64,000 nucleotides of DNA from CAXMST01 sp963790085 (GTDB taxonomy: Bacteria > Actinomycetota > Thermoleophilia > Solirubrobacterales > 70-9): the NCBI GenBank assembly GCA_963790085.1, contig CAWBNH010000006.1:248001-312000 (forward strand). Direction: 5' to 3'. Each line of letters starts with the position of its first letter. Position 1 is the first letter of the stretch. Below are positions 34,277 to 42,278 of this stretch, one piece after another. The notes under the pieces are model-generated. The model had not been told where the DNA came from, did no database searches, and saw only the letters and a program-made list of their open reading frames with translations. A program made the translations under genes and the position numbers.

Positions 34277-34693
34277 ATGGAGCTCCGGCGGCAGAGGCGA
34301 CTGTGGCTCGTATGCGGATCGCTGCTCGGGGTGCTCGCACTGGCCGGATGCTCGGACGAGCGCAGCTTCGACGCGGAGACCGTGGTCGCCGAGCTCAACG
34401 ACGCAGGCGCCGGCCTGGTCCTCGGCGAGAGCCTGCCGAGCACGGAGGAGAGCATCGAGGTGCGGGTGGTCGACTTCGCCGCCGGCGGGAGCTCCGGCGG
34501 CGACGCGGGCACGGTGGTGATCCTCGCCGACGCCGATGCGGCCCAGGCCGAGTTCGTCCGCTGCGAGCAGGCGGAGGCGTTCGTCTGCTTCCGGGCCGCC
34601 AACACGGTGCTTCGCTTCACCGGCCTCGACCCGGCGGGCCAGCAGCGGATGACCGGCGCGGTGCTCGCAATCGAGAACGATCCCGACGGTTGA
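34277..34693 (+). CDS. Small lipoprotein of unknown function
   Basis: 138 residues. Signal sequence with lipobox LAGC (residue 25 Cys), then a small mixed alpha/beta domain: VAELNDAGAGLVLGESLPST, VVILADADAAQAEFVRCEQA, and two further Cys (FVRCEQ, FVCFRAAN). No family recognised. TACGAT lies 7 nt before the ATG, no ribosome site. It stands between zur and the convergent membrane operon, and its role in metal uptake is unknown. Confidence 0.65.
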   Translation: MELRRQRRLWLVCGSLLGVLALAGCSDERSFDAETVVAELNDAGAGLVLGESLPSTEESIEVRVVDFAAGGSSGGDAGTVVILADADAAQAEFVRCEQAEAFVCFRAANTVLRFTGLDPAGQQRMTGAVLAIENDPDG

Positions 34694-34709
34694 CGGGAAG
34701 ACGGCGGCC

Positions 34710-34910
34710 TCAGGACCTCGGCTCCGGGCCCGGTCCCGGCGGCCCGTCCCGGGAATCGCCCTCGGACTCCCCCTCCTCCCCGAGCCGCCGCACGCGGATC
34801 GAGCTGATCACGAGGGCGATCACCACCGCCACCACCGGCGCGCTGTAGAGCACCCACAGGGCCCAGTGGCCGGAGTGGGCCAGCAGCAGGTTGGCGCCGA
34901 GCTCAGGCAT
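34710..34910 (-). CDS. Small single-helix membrane protein, last gene of the membrane operon
   Basis: 66 residues: MPELGANLLLAHSGHWALWV leads into a membrane helix (about 21-40) and a charged, Pro/Gly-rich tail (GDSRDGPPGPGPEPRS). Its ATG lies inside the last codons of the upstream polytopic gene, so translation is coupled. Two His near the outer membrane face (AHSGHW) could bind a metal. Unknown family. Confidence 0.6.
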   Translation of the reverse strand: MPELGANLLLAHSGHWALWVLYSAPVVAVVIALVISSIRVRRLGEEGESEGDSRDGPPGPGPEPRS

Positions 34911-36384
34911 TCGCCTGACTGAGCAGGTAGAGGCCGAGGGTGCTGAAGATCAGCATCACGGCGAGCATCCATAGCTGTGACCACGACGCCGCGCGCGAGC
35001 CCCCGAACACCGCCAGGGCGCGATCGTGGCCGACCGCGAGAGCGATCGCGTGGCCGACGACGATCGACCAGAACTGGACCCACTGGACCGCCGTCGCGCC
35101 GATCAGCGTGTAGTCGATCGCGGAGTCGGCGGTGCCGAAGAGGTCGGAGCCGTCGCCGAGCGGATCGGAGAGCAGGTACGTGAACTGCGCCTGCTCCTGG
35201 AAGGCGACGAGGCTGAAGTAGTGCGCGACCAGGTAGGCGAGGGCGATCGGGATGAAGGCATGCGCGAACAGCCGGCCGAGATCGCGGGCACTGCGCTTGG
35301 CGTCGACGATCCGCATGCCCTCGATTCCGGCCCAGAAGATCCCGGCGACGACGAGCAGCGCGCCGGCGAAGTAGAGGGTGTTGGTCAGCCGCAGGGCCGT
35401 GATCGGCGACAGGCCGCCGTCGGTGAAGCTCTCGAAGGTGCTCGTGATCGCACCGCTCAGCGCCCCCTCCTGGGCGCCGTCGAAGCTGGTGCCACCGATC
35501 GCGAGCAAGACCAGGGCGACCGAGCCGGGCACCACGGCCCAGCCGGTCATGCCCTCGAACACCCGCCGCCGACCGAGCCGGCCGTCGCGGACCTGCAGCG
35601 GCGAGATCGTCGCGAACATGCCGAAGTAGACCGAGAACGTCTCGCCCCGCTCGTGCCATCGATCGACCCCGTAGAGCGCCATCCCGACGAAGGTGATCAC
35701 CGAGTAGACGATTGCGGCGACGGCCACGTCCTGCGGCGAGACGCCCGATGCTGCGAAGCCGCTCTGGCCCCAGACCAGCTCGAACCAGAGGAATGCAACC
35801 AGCCCGACGGCGGCCGGCCAGCGGCCGAGCCGCTGCGGATACTGCAGCGGAGCCGGAGCGCGCTGCCCGGCAACCATTGAGAAAAGCGATGAGACCCCGC
35901 GGCCGATTGCGCGCCACGGGCTGAGCGCGTCGAAGACGTTTCCGAAGAGGACGCTGAGCACCACCAGCCCGAGCCAGAAGGTGACGAAGACGAAGGTCAC
36001 CGAGAAGTTCCGATCGGGCGCCGGCGACCCGTCCAGTCCCGAGTAGATGACGAGCACGAGCAGGCCGGCGGAGAGCAGGCCGAGCAGCGTCGTGGTGACC
36101 GGGGCCAGCAGCACCGCCGACAGGCGCGGAGCGATCGGGCGCCAGGTGTCTCCCTCCAGCTTCGGCTGCTGCCAGAGCAACACCAGCGCGGCGAAGGAGC
36201 CGATCAGAAGCAGCGTCGCACCCCATGCCAGAAGCCACTCGGGCAGCGGCAGATCACCGCGGCCGATCAGACCGTGAGCCTCGGCGTAGCTGGGAAAGGC
36301 CGCAGCCGCCGCCAGCACCGCCAGGAAGGCGGCGACGGCGGCGGGGAAGCCGATCCGGAGCAGGCGACCGAGGCGTGCGATCAC
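34903..36384 (-). CDS. Polytopic membrane protein with predicted His N-terminus after signal cleavage
   Basis: 493 residues, about a dozen hydrophobic segments. The N-terminal signal ends in YAEA|HGLIG: cleavage after A36 would leave His37 at the N-terminus, as in copper proteins of the CopC and PmoB type. Several His sit in or near helices (FAHAFIPIALAYLVAHYFSL, VVGHAIALAVGHDRAL). I recognise no characterised family; similar actinobacterial proteins are sometimes labelled fenitrothion hydrolase, which I cannot support. It begins with GTG overlapping the stop of the cupredoxin-like gene. A copper-related membrane function is an inference. Confidence 0.7.
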   Translation of the reverse strand: MIARLGRLLRIGFPAAVAAFLAVLAAAAAFPSYAEAHGLIGRGDLPLPEWLLAWGATLLLIGSFAALVLLWQQPKLEGDTWRPIAPRLSAVLLAPVTTTLLGLLSAGLLVLVIYSGLDGSPAPDRNFSVTFVFVTFWLGLVVLSVLFGNVFDALSPWRAIGRGVSSLFSMVAGQRAPAPLQYPQRLGRWPAAVGLVAFLWFELVWGQSGFAASGVSPQDVAVAAIVYSVITFVGMALYGVDRWHERGETFSVYFGMFATISPLQVRDGRLGRRRVFEGMTGWAVVPGSVALVLLAIGGTSFDGAQEGALSGAITSTFESFTDGGLSPITALRLTNTLYFAGALLVVAGIFWAGIEGMRIVDAKRSARDLGRLFAHAFIPIALAYLVAHYFSLVAFQEQAQFTYLLSDPLGDGSDLFGTADSAIDYTLIGATAVQWVQFWSIVVGHAIALAVGHDRALAVFGGSRAASWSQLWMLAVMLIFSTLGLYLLSQANA

Positions 36385-36839
36385 GGCTTCACGGTCAGCT
36401 GCGCGATCTGAACGGCCGAGCGCTCGAGCTCGACCTCGAACACGCCCTCGATCTCGGCGCCGAACTGGAGCTTGACCTGATCACCGGCGTCGACGCTCTT
36501 GCTGATGTCGTAGCCGTGGACGTGGACCTCCTCGGCGACATCAGAGGCGACCTCGAGCCTGATCTCGTCGCCCTTGCTGTAGCTGAGGTCGCTGACGCCG
36601 CCCTTCGGCTGGCCGTTGACGATCGTGATCCGGGCGAACTCGGGCTTCGCCGGCTTCTCGGGCTTCTCGGCCCCTGCGGAGGAGCCGCCGGAGCCGCCCC
36701 CGGCCTCGACCGTGGTCGCGGGCGCCGAGGCGGTCGTGCCGCCATCCTCGTCGTCGCCGCCGGCGAAGACGATCAAAAGGACGACGATCGCCGCGATCGA
36801 TCCGATCGCGACAAGCGCCTTCGCTGCATTGGACTGCAT
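36381..36839 (-). CDS. Membrane-anchored cupredoxin-like protein
   Basis: 152 residues from ATG 36839, chosen because AAGGAG stands 9 nt upstream (the open frame continues further). One N-terminal helix (residues 8-28), a Gly/Ser/Pro/Lys linker, then a beta domain ITIVNGQPKGG, GDEIRLEVASDVAEEVHVHG, GVFEVELERSAVQIAQLTV that matches cupredoxin-like proteins. One or two His remain (VHVHGYD); the Cys and Met ligands of blue copper sites and the C-terminal His are absent, so copper binding is not assured. Operon partner of the polytopic protein. Confidence 0.7.
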   Translation of the reverse strand: MQSNAAKALVAIGSIAAIVVLLIVFAGGDDEDGGTTASAPATTVEAGGGSGGSSAGAEKPEKPAKPEFARITIVNGQPKGGVSDLSYSKGDEIRLEVASDVAEEVHVHGYDISKSVDAGDQVKLQFGAEIEGVFEVELERSAVQIAQLTVKP

Positions 36840-37463
36840 CTGTTCGAACTCCTTGCTTCGAGCCGCCGGCGCTGGGAGGGCCGGGCGGCGGACTATCGGC
36901 CTGCTGCTGCCGAAGGCGGCGGCGGGCGCCGGGCGAGTCCGAATGCAAGCGGGGAGATACCGGCCCCCCTGACGACCGAAGCGGGCCGGGGTGGCAGCCG
37001 TCGAACGGCGCCCGCTCAGCCTCCGGGCAGACCCGACGAGACGCACGATCAGCTCCGAGGTGCGCTCGAGCCCGACGATCAGGAGCGTGGCGCAACTGCC
37101 GAAGACCAGCGCCAGCGGCGGCACCGCCCAGGCCGCCGCGAGCGAGGCGCCGGCGCCTGCGAGCCCACCCCCGAGCAGCACGGCCTCGGCCAGCTCTTGG
37201 AAGGCGAAGATGCCGACCAGCGCGCCCGCAAGCGCGAGCGGCGCCCGGCCACCATGGCGATCCTCCGCGGTGCGCGCCAGCAGCGGGGCCAGGATCGCGG
37301 CGGCCGCCGCAGATGCCGTCAGCGCCGCGAGCAGCGGCACCGCCAGTTCGAGGTAGCCGTGCGAGGCGCGCAGGCCGCCGCCGGAGATCGCGAAGGCCGT
37401 CTGGTGCAGAAGCAGCGCCGCGGCCGGCAGGGCAGCGAGCAGCCGCAGGCGCAGCGCATTCAT
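36840..37463 (-). CDS. Four-helix membrane protein, frame open into cupredoxin gene
   Basis: Starts MNALRLRLLAALPAAALLLH at an ATGA overlap with the preceding small gene. About four hydrophobic segments cover residues 1-130. From about residue 140 the sequence (RRLSGRRSTAATPARFGRQG and onward) is Arg/Pro-rich with poorer third-position GC, like translated non-coding DNA, yet no stop occurs before the cupredoxin-like gene, so formally the frame is one 360-residue ORF (36381-37463). Either the stop was lost through an indel or a fusion exists. Function unknown. Confidence 0.5.
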
Positions 37464-37660
37464 GGCTGCTGCCCCGCGTCGCCGTCGCGCGGTGAAGGGG
37501 GGCCCTCGGCGGCGGGGGCGCTGCTCTCCGGGGCGCCCGGCTGGTCGAGCGACGGGGCATCGATGTTGCCAGAGCCACCCGCAAACACGAAGATGATCAC
37601 CGCCGCGACCCCGATCAAGAGGCCGAGGACGATCCCGATCATGCGATCGCGCCCGCTCAT
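37460..37660 (-). CDS. Small single-helix membrane protein, first gene of the membrane operon
   Basis: 66 residues: MSGRDRM, a helix (IGIVLGLLIGVAAVIIFVFA) and a Pro/Ala/Glu-rich tail. TAGCCT (rc, 37669-37674) lies 8 nt before the ATG, so it probably starts the operon as a leaderless message. The stop overlaps the next ATG. No family recognised; similar GGSGNIDAPS linkers appear in the cupredoxin-like partner. Confidence 0.6.
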   Translation of the reverse strand: MSGRDRMIGIVLGLLIGVAAVIIFVFAGGSGNIDAPSLDQPGAPESSAPAAEGPPSPRDGDAGQQP

Positions 37661-37753
37661 CGCGATTAAGGCTAGACGACCGCCGGTGCCTCCCGGGGCG
37701 GCGTCCGGAGCTGGGCTTCGCCTGCCGTCAGACGGCAGCCCGGCGCCGGCGGC

Positions 37754-38389
37754 TCAAGAAACGCCGTCCAGGAGCCTCCAGTTGGCCCTGAACGCATCCT
37801 CCGCAGCCTCAACCGCCAGATCGGCGTTGCTCTCATCGAGCACCGACTCGAGCAGCGCGCGTCCCTCGGCGGCGTGCTCGACGTCGCGACCGCGGTGGAC
37901 CGTGAAGTACTCGGTTCCGCGCCCGTCCCCCACGCCGTAGTGGGCGGCGAGGCCCTCGAGCTTGGTCCGGGAGATCTCCGGCTGGCCGCTCTCGATCGCG
38001 TAGAGGCGCGCAAGTGCAGCAACCGTGCCGTCGGTGCGGGTCCAGGCCTCGACGCAGTCGCTGGTCTCGGGCGTCGGCTCGGCATCGGCGCGCCCCGCCA
38101 CGGCCTCGACGAAGCCGTCCCAGAGGGCGACGTGCTCGGACTCCTCGCGAGCGTGGCCGACGAGGTCCGGCTGATCAGGGAGCTCGCGGGCGATGTAGGC
38201 GGAGACCTCGGCGATCGCCTCAACCGCGTGGCGGTACTGGCCCGAGTAGTCGGCCAGCTCCTCGGCGCTCAGCTCGCCCGCCGACCAGCGCTGATAGAAG
38301 GGGTGCTCGAGTACGTTCCAGCGGTCGCGGGCTGCTTCGATTCGGTCCCAGACGGTGTGATCCACGGTTCCTGCTCCTCGGTCTGACAT
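37754..38389 (-). CDS. Diiron heme-oxygenase-like protein (CADD/TenA-related)
   Basis: 211 residues, all helical. HPFYQRWSAGELSAEELADY opens the fold as in TenA/PqqC proteins. Possible metal ligands: His79 (VGHAREESEH), Glu133 (YAIESGQP), His165, Asp169 and His172 (YFTVHRGRDVEH). The H-x3-D-x2-H triad about 32 residues after Glu133 follows the pattern of heme-oxygenase-like diiron proteins such as chlamydial CADD, a self-sacrificing p-aminobenzoate synthase. The Tyr normally preceding the Glu is Ile here, so the same chemistry is not assured. Alternative: an orphan oxidase or N-oxygenase. TATGCT lies 11 nt before the ATG. Confidence 0.75.
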   Translation of the reverse strand: MSDRGAGTVDHTVWDRIEAARDRWNVLEHPFYQRWSAGELSAEELADYSGQYRHAVEAIAEVSAYIARELPDQPDLVGHAREESEHVALWDGFVEAVAGRADAEPTPETSDCVEAWTRTDGTVAALARLYAIESGQPEISRTKLEGLAAHYGVGDGRGTEYFTVHRGRDVEHAAEGRALLESVLDESNADLAVEAAEDAFRANWRLLDGVS

Positions 38390-38461
38390 GGCGGGCGCTG
38401 AGCATACCGCCGCGCGGCTGCGGGCACGGGGCCGCGGCCCGCTCCCCTACGATCCGCGCTC

Positions 38462-39274
38462 GTGCGACCCGATCGCCCCGACATCCCGGTGCCGCCGTTT
38501 CCCCCGGACGCGACCTGGATCGGCGAGGCACCTCCGGCCGTCGAGCGCCTGACAGCCGCCGGGCCGCTGCTCGTTCATTTCTTCGAGGTCGGCGAGCTGA
38601 GCAGCGTGCAGAGCCTCGACCTGGTCGATCGCTGGGCCCGCCACTACGCACCCGCCGGCCTGGCCACGGTCGGCGTCCACACCCCGCGCTCCGATCTCGC
38701 CCGCTCCCCGGCGGACCTCGCCACGGCCGTCGGTCGGCTTGGGCTCGGCTTTCCGGTCTGCAGCGACGGCGACTACCGCGTCTGGCATGCCTACGGCTGC
38801 AAGGGCTGGCCGTCGCTGTTTCTCTGGAGCCGGGGCGGCAGGCTGGGCTGGTTCCACCTCGGGATCGCCAACCTCGCGGGCACCGAGGAGGCGATCCGCG
38901 CGGAGCTGCTCGCCGCCGACGCCGAGCGCGAGCTGCCCGAGCCGCTGACGAGCGCGCCGAGCGGCAGGCGGAAGCTGATCAAACCCAGCGACGAGGTCTT
39001 CCCGGGCGGCGGGCACGACAAGCCGTGGTCGCCGGCTCCCGGCGAGCCGCTGCAGGTCGAGTACGCCGGCGCCGGCGCCTGGGCCGCGATGGACGGCGCA
39101 GGAGCCGTCGCGGTCGCGGTCGACGCCGGGCCGACCTCGGTCAACCTCGAGATCGATGGGCCCGGCCTCTACAGGCTCTCCGAGCACGAGCGACATGGGA
39201 TGCACGAGGTCGCCCTCACCTTCGACGGCCCGATCCGCGTCTGGTCGGTCTCCTTCGCCTCCGGGCCCGCCTGA
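38462..39274 (+). CDS. Thioredoxin-fold protein lacking CxxC
   Basis: 270 residues from GTG (TACGAT 8 nt upstream). Residues 30-150 resemble a TlpA/DipZ thioredoxin fold: LLVHFFEVGELSSVQSLDLV, then FPVCSDGDYRVWHAYGCKGW with a probable cis-Pro in GWPSLFLWS. The catalytic CxxC after the first strand is replaced by GELSS; two other Cys remain. Residues 175-270 form a separate beta domain (PLQVEYAGAGAWAAMDGAGA) as seen in the C-terminal part of DipZ-like proteins. A redox role is unlikely; binding or structural role is possible. No export signal. Confidence 0.6.
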   Translation: MRPDRPDIPVPPFPPDATWIGEAPPAVERLTAAGPLLVHFFEVGELSSVQSLDLVDRWARHYAPAGLATVGVHTPRSDLARSPADLATAVGRLGLGFPVCSDGDYRVWHAYGCKGWPSLFLWSRGGRLGWFHLGIANLAGTEEAIRAELLAADAERELPEPLTSAPSGRRKLIKPSDEVFPGGGHDKPWSPAPGEPLQVEYAGAGAWAAMDGAGAVAVAVDAGPTSVNLEIDGPGLYRLSEHERHGMHEVALTFDGPIRVWSVSFASGPA

Positions 39275-39301
39275 GCAGAGCTCGGGACGGCCGACGGTCG
39301 C

Positions 39302-40270
39302 TCAGCCGCGTGCGGCGAGCTCCGTGCGGATCTCCTTCGGGAGCATGAAGCGGACATCCTCGTCGACGGTCCTCAGCTCCCTGACCTCCTCCGCGCCGCG
39401 CTCGCGGAAGAACTCGACCAGTGCCGTCACCAGCTCCTCCGGAGCGCTCGCACCGGAGGTGATCCCGACCGTCTCGACCCCCTCGAGCCACTCCTCGTGC
39501 ACCTGCTCGGCATTGTCGATCAGGTGCGAGGCGGTGCCCAGTTCGCGGGTCACGTCGACGAGCCGATTCGAGTTCGAGGAGTTCTTCGAGCCGATCACGA
39601 GCACCAGGTCGCACTCCCGCGCCAGCTGCTTGACCGCCAGCTGGCGATTGGTGGTCGCGTAGCAGATGTCGTCGGACTTCGGCGAGATGATGTTCGGGAA
39701 CTTCTCGCGCAGCGCGGCGATGATCCCGGCGGTCTCGTCGACCGACAGCGTCGTCTGGGTGATGAAGGCGACCCGGTCCGGGTCCGGAAGCTCGAGGTTG
39801 GCGACGTCCCGCTCGGTCTCGACCAGCACGATCGACTCCGGTGCCTCGCCCGTGGTGCCCTCGACCTCCTCGTGGCCGTCGTGGCCGATGAGGACGATCG
39901 TGTAGCCGTCCGCCGCGAACTTGCGGGCCTCGACGTGGACCTTGGTGACCAGCGGGCAGGTGGCATCGATCGTCTGCAGACGGCGCTCGGCGGCGTTCTC
40001 ATGGACCGAGGGCGCGACGCCGTGAGCGCTGAAGACGACGTGGGCGCCCTCCGGCACCTCCGAGACCTCCTCGACGAAGACCGCCCCACGCTCGGCGAGC
40101 TCGCTGACCACGTGCTTGTTGTGGACGATCTCCTTGCGGACGTAGACCGGCGGCCCGTAGACGTCGAGCGCGTGCTCGACGGCCTGCACGGCACGATCGA
40201 CGCCCGCGCAGTAGCCGCGCGGCGCCGCGAGCAACACCCTGCTGGGTGCGAATGTCGGTGCGGTCGGCAC
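39302..40270 (-). CDS. ispH: 4-Hydroxy-3-methylbut-2-enyl diphosphate reductase IspH
   Basis: Last enzyme of the MEP isoprenoid pathway; a [4Fe-4S] protein forming IPP and DMAPP. Three cluster Cys are in APRGYCAGVDRA, DATCPLVTKVH and DDICYATTNRQ. KEIVHNKHVV and FSAHGVAP carry the active-site His; GVTSGASAPEELV-type sequence (GITSGASAPEELV) ends the core. I choose GTG 40270, 322 residues, because TAACCT ends 7 nt upstream; a longer in-frame start to 40306 is possible. It depends on the suf system encoded nearby. Confidence 0.95.
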   Translation of the reverse strand: MPTAPTFAPSRVLLAAPRGYCAGVDRAVQAVEHALDVYGPPVYVRKEIVHNKHVVSELAERGAVFVEEVSEVPEGAHVVFSAHGVAPSVHENAAERRLQTIDATCPLVTKVHVEARKFAADGYTIVLIGHDGHEEVEGTTGEAPESIVLVETERDVANLELPDPDRVAFITQTTLSVDETAGIIAALREKFPNIISPKSDDICYATTNRQLAVKQLARECDLVLVIGSKNSSNSNRLVDVTRELGTASHLIDNAEQVHEEWLEGVETVGITSGASAPEELVTALVEFFRERGAEEVRELRTVDEDVRFMLPKEIRTELAARG

Positions 40271-40322
40271 GGGCCAGAGGTTAGCGGTGCGGGCGCGGCG
40301 GCCCACGGTCCCGTCGCGCGCG

Positions 40323-41285
40323 CTAATCGCGATCGGAGTGGGGCGCCCGCGGGTCCTCGTAGATGACCGTCGTGTCGGCGATCAGATCCTGCCAGCCGCG
40401 GCGCTCGTCCTGGACCAGCATTGCCAGGTAGCCGACCCCGAACGGGATCAGCGCCGCTAACAGGCCCAGCAATCGGCGGACCGCCCGCTCGAACCCAATC
40501 CGGCGCTCGCCCTCGAAGTCGAGGCGAATGTTGAGGAAGGCCATCCCGGGCGTCTGTCCGGCAAGCGCCCAGAACGAGACGAGGAGCGTTCCCGCGAGGA
40601 CCCAGGAGAGCGCCGCCGCGATCACGGCGGCGGTGGCCGAGAGACCGTCGCCCGGTCCGAAGACGGCGGTCTTCAAGGCGGCGATCACCCCGGAGAGAAG
40701 GGCCAGGCCGCCGACCATCAGGAAGGCGTCGACCGCCCCGGCCAGGGACCGGGTGACGAGGCCGGCGTTCTCGGTCGGCACGGTCCGGGGCGGGCGCCGC
40801 AGCAGCGCCCGCGCGAGCCGCTCCAGGCCGCGATCGAGCGGCCGCGTCAGGCGGCGGACCTGAAGGCCGATGTCACCGAGCAGTCCCAGGCCCTGCTGCG
40901 CGATCGCCGCCCGCACCTCAGGCGCGTCGGCGATCCGCTCGACCAGCGTCTGAGCCTGATTCGAGGCGAGGATCTCGGCCCAGATCCGATCGGTCGCCTG
41001 GCTGTCGAGCGCCGTGGTGACTGCGTCCTCGACGTCCGCCGATCCCACCGCCCGCTCGAGGACCTTCAAGAGCTTCCCATCCTCGGCGAGCCGGATCAGC
41101 GCCCGCTCGAAGGCCGGGCTCTCGAAGGCGCGAACGATCGCCTCCTCAGAGGCGCTGTCGAGCGCCTGGTCGACGCCGGTCACCCGCGCAACCCGTTGCG
41201 TCACACCGACGCCGGTCTCGAGCAGGCGCGACGCGATCGGCTCCCCGCCTGCAGGCGGCTCCGGGGGGCTCGGGGGCTCGGCCAT
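40323..41285 (-). CDS. RDD-family membrane protein
   Basis: 320 residues. Residues 1-165 are soluble and helical (repeated A/E-rich segments such as ALDSASEEAIVRAFESPAFE). The C-terminal 150 residues are an RDD domain with about four helices: RSLAGAVDAFLMVGGLALLS, WVLAGTLLVSFWALAGQTPG, MAFLNIRLDFEG and RRGWQDLIADTTVIYE. AGTCTA rc (TAGACT) lies 9 nt before the ATG. RDD proteins are linked to ion or compound transport but substrates are mostly unknown. Confidence 0.8.
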   Translation of the reverse strand: MAEPPSPPEPPAGGEPIASRLLETGVGVTQRVARVTGVDQALDSASEEAIVRAFESPAFERALIRLAEDGKLLKVLERAVGSADVEDAVTTALDSQATDRIWAEILASNQAQTLVERIADAPEVRAAIAQQGLGLLGDIGLQVRRLTRPLDRGLERLARALLRRPPRTVPTENAGLVTRSLAGAVDAFLMVGGLALLSGVIAALKTAVFGPGDGLSATAAVIAAALSWVLAGTLLVSFWALAGQTPGMAFLNIRLDFEGERRIGFERAVRRLLGLLAALIPFGVGYLAMLVQDERRGWQDLIADTTVIYEDPRAPHSDRD

Positions 41286-41327
41286 CAGGCGACGAGTCTA
41301 GTGCCCGCCCGGGCGTCGAGCCGGCGC

Positions 41328-42260
41328 TCAGCGGATCCGGGGAATCGCCTCCAGCGCGGCGTTGCCCACCGCCCCCAGACTCGCAGCGCAGACCTTGTCC
41401 AGGGTGTCCTGCTCGGTGTGCCAGTAGGGCCCGGGAGTCTCGTCGGACCCGAAGCTGAAATCGATCAGGTCGACGGCCGCTATCCCGGCCTCGATGAACG
41501 GGACGTGGTCATCGGCGATCGCGGCGGTCACGCCCTCGAACGGCTCGCCGCCGGCCGCCTCGGCGAACAGGTCGTAGAGCGCCTCGTCGGAGCCGAGCTC
41601 GCGCGGCAGCTGCAGGTCACAGTCCCCGACCATGTCGAAGAGGACCATCGCCCGGATCCGCCCCAGCGGCGGGGCGCCCTGGGCGCCGCGCGCGGCGTCG
41701 GCGACGTATTGCCGGCTGCCCCGTGTGCCGTCCTCCGAGAACGGCGCGTCGCCGCGCGCCTCCTCGGCGTCGAACAGCGCGATCGCGACCGACGGTCCGG
41801 GCAGTGGCCGCGGCAGCTTCCGCGCCAGCTCGAGCACCACCGCCACCCCCGAGGCACCGTCGTTGGCGCCGACGAAGCCGGGCCCGACGCCGCGCTTGGT
41901 GTCGTGGTGGGCGCCGACGACCACGTAGCCGGGGCTCCGCCCGGGAATCGTGCCGATCACGTTGCGGTGGGGTCGCTGGATCCGGACCGCCTCGACCCCA
42001 GCCCGGCGCAGCTCGTCGGCCAACCACCGAGTCTGGCGCCGATTTGCCGCCGAGCCTGCGGGACGTGGCCCGAGCTCGACCTGGGCCCGCACATCGGCCA
42101 GCGCCCGCCCGGAATCGAAACCGCCGGTCCCGCCGGTCGCCTCCCCGCCGGCCACCGGGGCCGCATCGCCACCGCAAGCTGCGATCGACGAGCCCAGCAG
42201 GAGGGCAGCCAACAGCCCGAGGCTGATCCGTGCTCGACCGTCTCGCCGCCCGGCGCTCAC
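41328..42260 (-). CDS. Secreted M28-family zinc aminopeptidase-like lipoprotein
   Basis: Exported peptidase, about 310 residues. The signal contains RISLGLLAALLLGSSIAACG, a lipobox-like end. All five M28 zinc ligand sites are visible: VVGAHHDT (His), GANDGASG (Asp), ALFDAEEARG (Glu), LFDMVGDCD (Asp) and GPYWHTEQDT (His). I favour GTG 42260, 7 nt after TAACGT on this strand; ATG 42278 is in frame and directly abuts the start of the divergent gene. The sequence resembles glutaminyl cyclase-like M28 members; substrate unknown. Confidence 0.85.
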   Translation of the reverse strand: MSAGRRDGRARISLGLLAALLLGSSIAACGGDAAPVAGGEATGGTGGFDSGRALADVRAQVELGPRPAGSAANRRQTRWLADELRRAGVEAVRIQRPHRNVIGTIPGRSPGYVVVGAHHDTKRGVGPGFVGANDGASGVAVVLELARKLPRPLPGPSVAIALFDAEEARGDAPFSEDGTRGSRQYVADAARGAQGAPPLGRIRAMVLFDMVGDCDLQLPRELGSDEALYDLFAEAAGGEPFEGVTAAIADDHVPFIEAGIAAVDLIDFSFGSDETPGPYWHTEQDTLDKVCAASLGAVGNAALEAIPRIR

Positions 42261-42266
42261 TAGCGG

Positions 42267-42273
42267 TACGTTA
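42267..42273. promoter_or_regulatory. Overlapping divergent -10 elements
   Basis: TACGTT (42267-42272) reads as a -10 for ATG 42279 on the plus strand (6-nt spacing). On the minus strand TAACGT (42273-42268) reads as a -10 for GTG 42260 (7-nt spacing). Both use the same five base pairs, so the two leaderless genes may share a bidirectional promoter. Confidence 0.5.
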
Positions 42274-42278
42274 GGCAT

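Noticed and set aside
34903..36384. Naming the polytopic protein fenitrothion hydrolase
   Set aside because: That label circulates for similar membrane proteins but no hydrolase motif is visible here.
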